The notes beneath the pieces are model-generated. The model ran no database searches and had not been told where the DNA came from. It saw nothing but the letters and a program-made list of their open reading frames with translations. A DNA stretch of 6,311 nt, taken from positions 1 through 6,311 of the forward strand of contig JAIRKP010000020.1 in the NCBI GenBank assembly GCA_031260085.1, in the 5' to 3' direction. Below, piece by piece: positions 1 to 4,824 of this stretch (positions within the stretch are counted from its first letter, which is position 1; each line of letters opens with the position of its first letter). The stretch comes from Holosporales bacterium (GTDB lineage: Bacteria > Pseudomonadota > Alphaproteobacteria > RUG11792). A program made the translations under genes and the position numbers.

Positions 1-5
1 GGTGA

Positions 6-70
6 GTTACAGAAACGTCAATGCTTTTCTGTGACTCCAATTAGATATCTGAAATTACCTTGATATTCTA
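6..70 (-). repeat. P3 module, degenerate copy A
   Basis: Read on the minus strand this matches the P3 modules at 1920-1983 and 3612-3675: a TAG..TAT leader, then TTTCAGATATCTAATTG, then the hairpin. The stem here is 10 bp (arms 6-15 and 26-35) with one T-G wobble, and the loop has decayed. It is inverted relative to the other two copies. The substitutions suggest an older copy. Confidence 0.8.
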
Positions 71-285
71 CTGACCTTACCGAAAGTTAATTATAGAATC
101 GTCTGCAAAGACGGCTGTGACCGAAGTTTATTCACTCGATGGGCCAATGCAAAGAGAAATCTAAAGCTTTAAAGATTACGTGAAAACCGAGATTTTGTTA
201 AATGGCACATCTGTTTTCTCACAAAGTAAAACTTGAACAAAAGTTAGAGGTTCGAAAATTAATAGAGAATCAGATTAACTTGTAC

Positions 286-325
286 AGTCTGTCAAGGAGG
301 AGAACGAAGTGATCCTTGACAGACA
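286..325 (-). repeat. P1 hairpin, copy a
   Basis: The stem arms are GTCTGTCAAGGA (287-298) and its complement (313-324), around the invariant 14-nt loop. The copy is identical to the three others except for its last base (A instead of T), so it shortens the stem by one pair. It is the only P1 without an adjacent P2. It lies in inverted orientation to the copy at 1744-1783, and the two flank mraY. Confidence 0.93.
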
Positions 326-398
326 TAAGCAAATCTGATTACTTCCGTATTATAGAAATAAGACACGGCGGATAGAAGTAGATTATGAAGAGCTATAA

Positions 399-438
399 CA
401 GATATCCATTTTTGTCCGAAAAGCGGCCGCTTTTCGGA
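399..438 (+). repeat. P3-like leader with a different perfect hairpin
   Basis: CAGATATCCA (399-408), identical to the P3 leader, is followed by TTTTTG and a perfect 24-bp palindrome at 415-438 (TCCGAAAAGCGG and its complement, no loop). The AAAAGC/GCTTTT core is shared with P3, but the outer stem is CCG rather than GTCACA. It sits 13 bp past the mraY stop. No T-run follows on the minus strand, so a classical intrinsic terminator is not shown, though a transcript-end hairpin role is possible. Confidence 0.7.
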
Positions 439-451
439 AATTAACACATAA

Positions 452-1543
452 TTATCTAATTTTTAGTGTAGCAAGCCCTATAATGCCGAGAACAATAGAT
501 ATAATCCAAAATCGAAAAACGACCGTAGGTTCTGCCCATCCTTTTTTTTCAAAATGATGGTGAATTGGAGCCATAAGAAATATTCTTTTGCGAGTCAGCT
601 TATACCACAAGACTTGCATGATAACCGAAATCACCTCTATAACGAATACTCCGCCTATTATCGAAAAAACTAATTCATGTTTAGTCGATAAAGCAACATA
701 CCCAAGCGAACTACCGATCGCTATTGAGCCCGTATCTCCCATAAAGATTTTGGCAGGCGGCGCATTAAACCACATAAAACCTAAGCTTGCACCGACTAAA
801 GAGCTTAAGAAAACACAATCCTCAGACATTCCAGGAATATATAATATTTGTAAATAATCTGCAAAAATTTTGTTACCAACCAAATAACTGATAACTGCAA
901 AACAAATAGATGACATAATAACGGGCCCCATGGCGAGCCCATCAAGCCCATCGGTTAAGTTTACTGCGTTTGAACTGCCAACGACTACTAAAATTGCCCA
1001 AATTAGAAAAAATGGCCCTAATTCTATCTTGCAATTCTTAAAAATTGGAAAGAAAATTGTAGTCGCATCTGGAAAGTCGTGAATCTTCATAGAAATATAG
1101 CAACAACAAAAAGCTACTATACTTTGTAGGATAATTTTCTTTTTCCCTGAAATTCCATGGTAATCGTATTTTTTTATTTTACAAAAATCATCAATAGCGC
1201 CAATAGCGCCGAATCCAATCAAAACCGCGATGCTTATCCAAAGATTAATATTTGATAAGTTTCCCCAAAGAACACTCCCTAAGACTACCGCCAATATTAC
1301 CATAGCTCCCCCCATTGTTGGGGTCCCCTTTTTAGCATCCAGATGCGATTGAGGTCCGTCTATTCTTATTGGTTGTCCGTTTTTTTGGTGTAATTTTAAA
1401 AGGTTAATAAATTTTTTCCCAAATATTAGTATAAATAAAAATGAAGTGATAAACGAACATATAGATCTAAATGTTACATATTTAAAAATATTGAAAAAAG
1501 AACTATTTATTCCGAAAAATTTATAAACCAAACTATAAAACAT
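452..1543 (-). CDS. mraY: Phospho-N-acetylmuramoyl-pentapeptide transferase MraY
   Basis: MraY is a polytopic inner-membrane enzyme. It transfers phospho-MurNAc-pentapeptide from the UDP-linked MurF product onto undecaprenyl phosphate, forming lipid I. The 363 residues carry GTPTMGG (73-79), the magnesium and catalytic DDF (118-120), NAVNLTDGLDGLA (192-204), FMGDTGSIAIG (267-277) with the conserved Asp 270, and the MAPIHHHFEKKGW signature (324-336). About ten hydrophobic segments fit the known topology. The N-terminus (FNIFKYVTFRS) and the loop LQILYIPGMSE look alphaproteobacterial. The start is ATG 1543, with AGGA 7 nt upstream. The gene stands alone: murF lies 532 bp upstream, and murD, often next in the dcw cluster, does not follow within the window. 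A P1-P2 unit about 180 bp upstream points a TTGACA/TATAAT pair at it. It ends in TAA, with a perfect hairpin 13 bp beyond. Confidence 0.97.
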   Translation of the reverse strand: MFYSLVYKFFGINSSFFNIFKYVTFRSICSFITSFLFILIFGKKFINLLKLHQKNGQPIRIDGPQSHLDAKKGTPTMGGAMVILAVVLGSVLWGNLSNINLWISIAVLIGFGAIGAIDDFCKIKKYDYHGISGKKKIILQSIVAFCCCYISMKIHDFPDATTIFFPIFKNCKIELGPFFLIWAILVVVGSSNAVNLTDGLDGLAMGPVIMSSICFAVISYLVGNKIFADYLQILYIPGMSEDCVFLSSLVGASLGFMWFNAPPAKIFMGDTGSIAIGSSLGYVALSTKHELVFSIIGGVFVIEVISVIMQVLWYKLTRKRIFLMAPIHHHFEKKGWAEPTVVFRFWIISIVLGIIGLATLKIR

Positions 1544-1550
1544 GGGACTG

Positions 1551-1555
1551 TCCTA
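1551..1555 (-). promoter_or_regulatory. Ribosome binding site of mraY
   Basis: TAGGA on the minus strand puts AGGA 7 nt before the ATG at 1543. This supports the annotated start. murF, in contrast, has no such site. Confidence 0.6.
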
Positions 1556-1697
1556 GATACCAACTAAAGATCATATTGAAAATTTCTTATTCCTTTAAGT
1601 ATAGATAAAAATCATGCTATTGGGTACCACTAAACTTCTTCTTATAGATTTTTTATTCCATTGATGTAATTTGCTTAAGTTGTCAATGGCCCCCTCG

Positions 1698-1741
1698 TGG
1701 CGCGAGTATGGTATCATAATTATTATACCATACTCGCGCCA
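1698..1741. repeat. P2 palindrome, copy 1
   Basis: The perfect 17-bp arms are TGGCGCGAGTATGGTAT (1698-1714) and its complement (1725-1741), around a 10-nt loop. Read on the minus strand the copy contains an exact TGGTATAAT; the plus-strand version is broken (GGTATCATAAT). It is joined to the P1 hairpin by one base. Compared with copies 3 and 4 it has three extra bases in the centre. Confidence 0.92.
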
Positions 1742-1753
1742 TCAGTCTGTCAA
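1722..1753 (-). promoter_or_regulatory. Repeat-borne promoter candidate facing mraY
   Basis: TTGACA (1748-1753, in P1) is followed after 20 bp by TATAAT (1722-1727, in P2), with TGG just before it, making an extended -10. Both hexamers are exact. The spacer is longer than the usual 16-18 bp, so activity would rest on the extended -10. Transcription would begin near 1715 and run about 170 nt to the mraY ATG. Confidence 0.45.
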
Positions 1754-1784
1754 GGATCACTTCGTTCTCCTCCTTGACAGACTG
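1743..1784 (+). repeat. P1 hairpin, copy b
   Basis: The 14-bp arms CAGTCTGTCAAGGA (1743-1756) and complement (1771-1784) enclose the invariant loop (1757-1770). It is adjacent to P2 copy 1. On the minus strand the loop shows AAGGAGG and, 10 nt beyond its last G-run, a GTG that opens a frame across P2. Confidence 0.93.
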
Positions 1785-1919
1785 TATGCTAATCTCAGTT
1801 TCATATAAGACATACTGAAAACTTCAGAATTTGTATAGCTTATCTCATACTTGAAAAGCGGAATCACGCGAGAGGTACTTTTTTCAGACGTGATATACCT
1901 ATGCCTTTGTAAGAAAGTC

Positions 1920-1983
1920 TAGTATTAAGGTTTTGTTCAGATATCCAATTGAAGTCACAGAAAAGCATAGGCTTTTCTGTGAC
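1920..1983 (+). repeat. P3 module, copy B
   Basis: A 64-bp module: leader TAGTATTAAGG, then TTCAGATATCCAATTG, then a perfect 13-bp hairpin GTCACAGAAAAGC (1954-1966) with complement (1971-1983) and 4-nt loop. It matches copy C at 58 of 64 positions by my count. Three of the six differences are in the loop and none is in the stem. It abuts P2 copy 2. Confidence 0.92.
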
Positions 1984-1985
1984 CA

Positions 1986-2032
1986 CGCGGGCGCGAGTAT
2001 GGTAAAATTATTATACCATACTCGCGCCCGCG
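1986..2032. repeat. P2 palindrome, copy 2
   Basis: The longest P2: perfect 19-bp arms CGCGGGCGCGAGTATGGTA (1986-2004) and complement (2014-2032) with a 9-nt AT loop. The minus strand retains an exact TGGTATAAT (2010-2018), the plus strand TGGTAAAAT. No P1, and so no TTGACA, lies at the expected distance. It is squeezed between P3 copy B and the AAAAGA hairpin. Confidence 0.93.
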
Positions 2033-2034
2033 GA

Positions 2035-2062
2035 TGCCGGAAAAGATTTATCTTTTCCGGCA
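2035..2062. repeat. Perfect AAAAGA hairpin behind murF
   Basis: TGCCGGAAAAGA (2035-2046) pairs fully with 2051-2062 across a TTTA loop. It starts 13 bp past the murF TAA, the same distance as the GC hairpin behind mraY. The position suggests a transcript-end hairpin, but no T-run follows on the minus strand. It may be a third stem type of the P3-like group, all with AAAAG in the stem. Confidence 0.85.
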
Positions 2063-2075
2063 CAATACTGCTCGA

Positions 2076-3434
2076 TTATTTAACGTGTTTTAAATAATTG
2101 ATAAACTTCTCAAGACCAATGCATCTTGAACCTTTTAATAAAACTATGCTTCCAGTTTCCATTATTTGTAATATTTGTTCTATTGTAAAATTGTTAAGTT
2201 CTTCAAAAAATGTTATGTTCTTGATACAGATATTAGAAAAAATTTTCCACAATTTTCTTTCACCAATAAAAAATATAAAATCTAAATTCGATTCGCTAAG
2301 TTTCTCCGCTACGATTTTATGATAATACTCTTCAAAACAGCCTAGTTCTTTCATCTGCCCTATAACGGCTATTTTAGGCAGATTGGCGTTTGATTGCAGC
2401 ATATCAATAGCCGCAAGAACAGAAGTTGGGCTAGCATTGTATGAATCATCAATTACCGCGATTTTCTTGTTATTATAAAAAAACTCCTCAGTTTGGCCTC
2501 GGCCACTCAATGCTGTCAAACTTTTAAAATATTGCAACAATTTATAAATATCGCAATCAGTGGCATATAACACAGCAATAACGACAGCGCTAATATAAGC
2601 AAAGTGTTTAGCATTTATAGCTATGTTATATTTCAATTCTCCAACAGGTGTTTGTAATATAATATTTTTAGTATACTCTTTTATATAAAAATCACAGTTA
2701 TTATTAAACCCAACAGAAATGCTTTTTATATTCTTAGATTGTACTTCATTTTTAATCATGTCTTGGAACTCGGAATCTCCATCATATATTAAATAGCTAT
2801 TTGGTTTTAACCCATCAATAATCGAAATCTTTTCTTTAGCTAATGCTTCTTTACTTCCCAAGCGCCCAATATGTGATTCATAAATATTAGTAATAACGCC
2901 AATATCAGCAACCAAGTATTCCGATAACTCTAGTATTTCTCCTGGGCTATTAGTCCCTAACTCAAATATTCCGAAGTCAGTATTTGAAGGCATTAACGAT
3001 AAGCTAATTGGGAGTCCGTATATGGTATTATAATTTTTGATTGAAGCGAAAGCAGAAAACTCATTGTTTAAAATCTGATTTAACCAACTTTTGATAGTTG
3101 TCTTCCCGAGGCTTCCGGTTATGGCTATTATTTTCTTGGGAGAAATTTTGAGCTTAACATAATTTCCTATTACCTTTAAAGTTTCTAAAGAATCGAGAAC
3201 TAAAATAGTTCTTTCATCGATAAAACAATCTTTGTTATCAATAATAGCAATTGAAGCTCCTTTATCTAACGCTTCTTTTGCAAACTGATTGCCATCTTGA
3301 TTATTCCCTTTTAATGCAATAAATATATTATCTTTTTTAATAGTTCTCGAATCAATCGAAATATTTTCAAAATTATAATCTGGTATTGAATTCGTCTTTA
3401 AAATAAGAAATAAATCCTCTTTTGTTAATATCAT
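2076..3434 (-). CDS. murF: UDP-N-acetylmuramoyl-tripeptide--D-alanyl-D-alanine ligase
   Basis: MurF is a cytoplasmic ATP-dependent ligase. It joins D-Ala-D-Ala to the UDP-MurNAc-tripeptide and completes the pentapeptide precursor. The 452 residues match the family length. Seen in order are the N-terminal substrate domain with SIDSR (26-30) and NIFIALKG (36-43), the P-loop TGSLGKTT (106-113), NYNTIYGLP (134-142), FELGTNSPGEI (158-168), NIYESHIGRLGS (183-194), GRGQ (311-314), DDSYNASPTSV (329-339; usually DDSYNANP), VIGQMKELG (357-365) and LLKGSR (432-437). Unusually for murF, no other mur gene abuts it: murE is not upstream, and mraY follows only after 532 bp. No Shine-Dalgarno is visible before ATG 3434. 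A P2 palindrome ends about 14 bp upstream, and its embedded TTGACA/TATAAT may be the murF promoter. Identification is certain. Confidence 0.96.
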   Translation of the reverse strand: MILTKEDLFLILKTNSIPDYNFENISIDSRTIKKDNIFIALKGNNQDGNQFAKEALDKGASIAIIDNKDCFIDERTILVLDSLETLKVIGNYVKLKISPKKIIAITGSLGKTTIKSWLNQILNNEFSAFASIKNYNTIYGLPISLSLMPSNTDFGIFELGTNSPGEILELSEYLVADIGVITNIYESHIGRLGSKEALAKEKISIIDGLKPNSYLIYDGDSEFQDMIKNEVQSKNIKSISVGFNNNCDFYIKEYTKNIILQTPVGELKYNIAINAKHFAYISAVVIAVLYATDCDIYKLLQYFKSLTALSGRGQTEEFFYNNKKIAVIDDSYNASPTSVLAAIDMLQSNANLPKIAVIGQMKELGCFEEYYHKIVAEKLSESNLDFIFFIGERKLWKIFSNICIKNITFFEELNNFTIEQILQIMETGSIVLLKGSRCIGLEKFINYLKHVK

Positions 3435-3449
3435 AAATTGTTAACGCGA

Positions 3450-3486
3450 GCGCAAGTATGGTATTATAATTATACCATACTCGCGC
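3450..3486. repeat. P2 palindrome, copy 3
   Basis: Arms of 15 bp (3450-3464 and 3472-3486) with one A-C mismatch surround a 7-nt centre. The minus strand carries an exact TGGTATAAT (3469-3477). This copy lies closest to a start codon: the murF ATG is only 15 bp from its outer edge. Confidence 0.88.
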
Positions 3487-3500
3487 CCTCAGTCTGTCAA
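3469..3500 (-). promoter_or_regulatory. Repeat-borne promoter candidate for murF
   Basis: TTGACA (3495-3500) and TATAAT (3469-3474), both exact, are 20 bp apart, with TGG before the -10. The predicted start near 3462 leaves a leader of about 28 nt before the murF ATG, and no other promoter is evident there. The leader would lack the left half of the P2 stem, so no hairpin would block initiation. The long spacer is the main doubt. Confidence 0.5.
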
Positions 3501-3530
3501 GGATCACTTCGTTCTCCTCCTTGACAGACT
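3491..3530 (+). repeat. P1 hairpin, copy c
   Basis: Perfect 13-bp arms AGTCTGTCAAGGA (3491-3503) and complement (3518-3530) enclose the invariant 14-nt loop. The copy is identical over 40 bp to copies b and d. It is joined to P2 copy 3 by a CCTC link. Confidence 0.94.
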
Positions 3531-3611
3531 AAACGTACGCAAAACTTAAGTTAGTTTAATACTATAAGTATGTTACCCAAACAAAGAGAAATCTTTTTTG
3601 TCTTATCAGCA

Positions 3612-3675
3612 TAGTATTAAGGTTATGTTCAGATATCCAATTGGGGTCACAGAAAAGCTTCTGCTTTTCTGTGAC
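3612..3675 (+). repeat. P3 module, copy C
   Basis: A 64-bp module with the same leader as copy B, TTCAGATATCCAATTG and a perfect 13-bp hairpin (arms 3646-3658 and 3663-3675; loop TTCT). It is a direct repeat of copy B, and the two flank murF. Confidence 0.92.
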
Positions 3676-3891
3676 TGACAACTATTTACTGCCCAACATC
3701 TCCCACAAATACCTGAAAACTATGGTCTTTTTGACTTTTCTGCGCTTCATTTTCTTTTATTGAAAAATCCAAGGAATATAAGGCTTTATGGCTAGAATAT
3801 CCAAATTTAGGTGTCAGTCCCGGGGAATAAAGCTACTTGTTAACATATTCCATCGAGGGCTAATTCCACGCTTCTATATGAAAGATTACAT

Positions 3892-3931
3892 AGTCTGTCA
3901 AGGAGGAGAACGAAGTGATCCTTGACAGACT
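3892..3931 (-). repeat. P1 hairpin, copy d
   Basis: Perfect 13-bp arms (3892-3904 and 3919-3931) enclose the invariant loop (3905-3918). The orientation is opposite to copies b and c. It is joined to P2 copy 4 by GA. Confidence 0.94.
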
Positions 3932-3953
3932 GAGGGCGCGAGTGTGGTATAAT
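3922..3953 (+). promoter_or_regulatory. Repeat-borne promoter candidate antisense to rsmA
   Basis: TTGACA (3922-3927) and TATAAT (3948-3953), both exact, with the same 20-bp spacer and TGG extension, point rightward into the 3' end of rsmA. Transcription would begin near 3960. If active it would make an antisense RNA to rsmA. Confidence 0.35.
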
Positions 3954-3974
3954 GATTTTACTATACTCGCGCCC
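3934..3974. repeat. P2 palindrome, copy 4, overlapping the rsmA 3' end
   Basis: Arms of 16 bp (3934-3949 and 3959-3974) pair with two G-T wobbles. Here the plus strand keeps TGGTATAAT and the minus strand has become TAGTAAAAT. These changes supply the TAG stop of rsmA and a TAA right behind it. Confidence 0.9.
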
Positions 3975-4824
3975 CGCGGGACCCTAAATGAATTGCTAAC
4001 TCCAAAAATGCACCAGGGCTGATATTTTCGGGTCTCGATAATTTATCTATATTACATTTTCTCAATATTTCTTCTATATTTTCATATTTTGATTTTAAAA
4101 TAGAAAATATAGTTTTTCTTCTTTGTTGGAAGCATATAGCTATTAACTTTTCGAGTTCATTGATATTTGTAATATTGACATTAAGTGGAGTCAGTTTGAC
4201 AACGCTAGACAATACTTTAGGAGGCGGATAGAATGCTTTATTTGATATATCGAAAAGCTTTTCAGTATGACACAGTAATTGAGAAATAATACTTAATCTT
4301 CCATAGAGTTTTGTGTTTATTGGAGCGCAAATTCGTTGTGCAACTTCTTTTTGAAAAGTTAAAATCATTTTTTTCATATTTTTTATATTTAATAACCAAT
4401 TTACTAAAAGTTGAGTGCTGACATTATAAGGAAGATTTGATATAATGATTATATCTTTTTTGGTTAATTCGTGGATATTTATTAAAAGTGCGTCAGCATA
4501 AATAAAAACTAAATTATTGTAATTTCTTACTATATTCTTATGTACATTTTCTAAGTTCTTATCTTTTTCGATGCAATAGACTTTATTATTTTCTTTAGAC
4601 AGTTCTAATATTGCCCTCGTTAATCCGCAGGGGCCTGGGCCTATTTCTATGATATCGCAATCATCATATGGCGCTGCGCATAATGCAATCTTTCTCAGTA
4701 AAGACAAATCACAAAGAAAATGCTGCCCGAAAGCTTTAGCTCTACTTTTATTTCCTAATAAATCGTATTTATCAATTACTTGTTTTATAGTTAAATTCAG
4801 ATCATTATCTTCTTGCTCAGACAT
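3961..4824 (-). CDS. rsmA: 16S rRNA (adenine1518/1519-N6)-dimethyltransferase RsmA/KsgA
   Basis: RsmA dimethylates two adjacent adenines in the 3' hairpin of 16S rRNA during late 30S assembly, using S-adenosylmethionine. The 287-residue product shows QHFL (34-37), the SAM-binding EIGPGPCG (60-67), acidic EKD (86-88), ADAL (110-113), the catalytic NLPYNVST (130-137), FQKEVAQR (157-164), YGRLS (174-178), FYPPPKVLSS (199-208), FQQRRKT (232-238) and RPENISP (264-270). I start at ATG 4824, whose ATGTCTGA overlaps the YggT stop by 8 nt and suggests translational coupling. A TTG ten codons upstream would add MKFSLYCFEH inside yggT and is less likely. The oddity is the 3' end. The last residues, SRGARV, and the stop come from a P2 palindrome, and the frame ends in TAG immediately followed by TAA. 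Confidence 0.96.
   Translation of the reverse strand: MSEQEDNDLNLTIKQVIDKYDLLGNKSRAKAFGQHFLCDLSLLRKIALCAAPYDDCDIIEIGPGPCGLTRAILELSKENNKVYCIEKDKNLENVHKNIVRNYNNLVFIYADALLINIHELTKKDIIIISNLPYNVSTQLLVNWLLNIKNMKKMILTFQKEVAQRICAPINTKLYGRLSIISQLLCHTEKLFDISNKAFYPPPKVLSSVVKLTPLNVNITNINELEKLIAICFQQRRKTIFSILKSKYENIEEILRKCNIDKLSRPENISPGAFLELAIHLGSRGARV

Larger units (their letters stand above)
1..451. other. Repeat-bearing gap downstream of mraY
   Basis: No gene is recognised in this stretch. It holds an inverted, degenerate P3 module (6-70), a P1 hairpin (286-325) and a P3-like leader with a perfect GC hairpin (399-438). The remaining 215 bases (71-285) look unique within the window; their only structure I see is a small hairpin at 100-113 with a GCAA loop. 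The P3-type hairpins sit at both outer ends in opposite orientation. murD, expected after mraY in a dcw cluster, is not present here in any frame I could follow. Confidence 0.7.
1683..1760 (-). other. Short repeat-encoded frame (25 aa)
   Basis: A GTG at 1760 lies behind AAGGAGG in the P1 loop and opens a frame reading VILDRLMARVWYN, then crossing P2 to TILAPRGGH and TGA. Two other P1-P2 units hold the same peptide start. Whether it is translated is unknown. It may be a by-product of the repeat. Confidence 0.25.
1899..2063 (-). other. Open frame through hairpin, P2 and P3 after murF
   Basis: From GTG 2063 a 54-codon frame runs in the same frame as murF, just past its stop. It reads VPEKINLFRHPR, ARVWYNNFTILAPAW, then SQKSLCFSVTSIGYLN, and ends in TAG at 1899-1901. 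No Shine-Dalgarno is visible before the GTG. It is probably not a gene, but its frame through P2 equals that of the P1-P2 units. Confidence 0.15.
1544..2075. other. Repeat-bearing gap between murF and mraY
   Basis: The gap is 532 bp, where dcw clusters usually have overlap or a few bases. From right to left it holds an AAAAGA hairpin (2035-2062), a P2 palindrome (1986-2032), a P3 module (1920-1983), 135 bp of unique AT-rich sequence (1785-1919), a P1 hairpin (1743-1784), a P2 palindrome (1698-1741) and then about 154 bp of unique leader before mraY. The unique parts show no recognisable gene or RNA. Confidence 0.75.
3373..3507 (-). other. Short repeat-encoded frame overlapping the murF start (44 aa)
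   Basis: A GTG at 3507 behind AAGGAGG opens a frame VILDRLRARVWYN... that crosses P2 and continues 61 bases into murF in a different frame, ending in TAA at 3373. If made, it would overlap the murF start and could affect its translation. There is no evidence beyond the strong initiation signal and the conserved frame. Confidence 0.25.
3435..3960. other. Repeat-bearing gap between rsmA and murF
   Basis: The gap is 526 bp and is bounded by an inverted pair of P2-P1 units (3448-3531 and 3891-3974). Inside lie 80 bp of unique AT-rich sequence, P3 copy C (3612-3675) and 215 bp of unique sequence (3676-3890). I see no transposase, RNA gene or convincing frame. A CCCGGGG at about 3820 is the only local GC island outside the repeats. 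Confidence 0.75.
3448..3974. repeat. 84-bp inverted repeat pair framing the rsmA-murF gap
   Basis: Positions 3448-3531 and 3891-3974 are inverted copies of 84 bp, aligned without gaps, with seven mismatches by my count, all in P2. They enclose 359 bp that contain P3 copy C. The layout resembles a miniature element with terminal inverted repeats, though no transposase is present. Only CGC recurs directly on both outer edges, which is too short to call a target duplication. Confidence 0.75.
3915..4022 (+). other. Short repeat-encoded frame antisense to rsmA (35 aa)
   Basis: A GTG at 3915 behind AAGGAGG opens VILDRLRARVWYNDFTILAP and runs on, antisense to rsmA, to a TGA at 4020-4022. The first 20 residues are repeat-encoded and shared with the two other P1-P2 units. 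Translation is unproven. Confidence 0.25.

Noticed and set aside
100..113. Small hairpin with a GCAA loop
   Set aside because: A 5-bp stem without a second copy or a conserved context is too weak to call an RNA element.
150..162. CAAAGAGAAATCT shared with 3582-3594
   Set aside because: The 13-bp match has no similarity around it and may be chance in AT-rich sequence.
415..438. Classical intrinsic terminator behind mraY (and at 2035-2062 behind murF)
   Set aside because: The stems are strong and well placed, but no T-run follows on the minus strand, so they are listed only as hairpins.
292..447. A 51-codon minus-strand frame from GTG 447 through the GC hairpin to P1
   Set aside because: It has no ribosome site, no recognisable motif and a length that AT-rich repeat-bearing DNA can give by chance.
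588..857. Plus-strand open frames inside mraY, murF, rsmA and mreB
   Set aside because: They lie fully opposite well-conserved genes, show no family motifs and have no start signals of their own.
1681..1686. Second TTGACA upstream of mraY on the minus strand
   Set aside because: No acceptable -10 lies 15-20 bp downstream; the hexamer at 17 bp is CAATGG.
286..3931. P1 copies as a CRISPR array
   Set aside because: The copies are hundreds to thousands of bases apart, occur in both orientations and have no regular spacers or cas genes.
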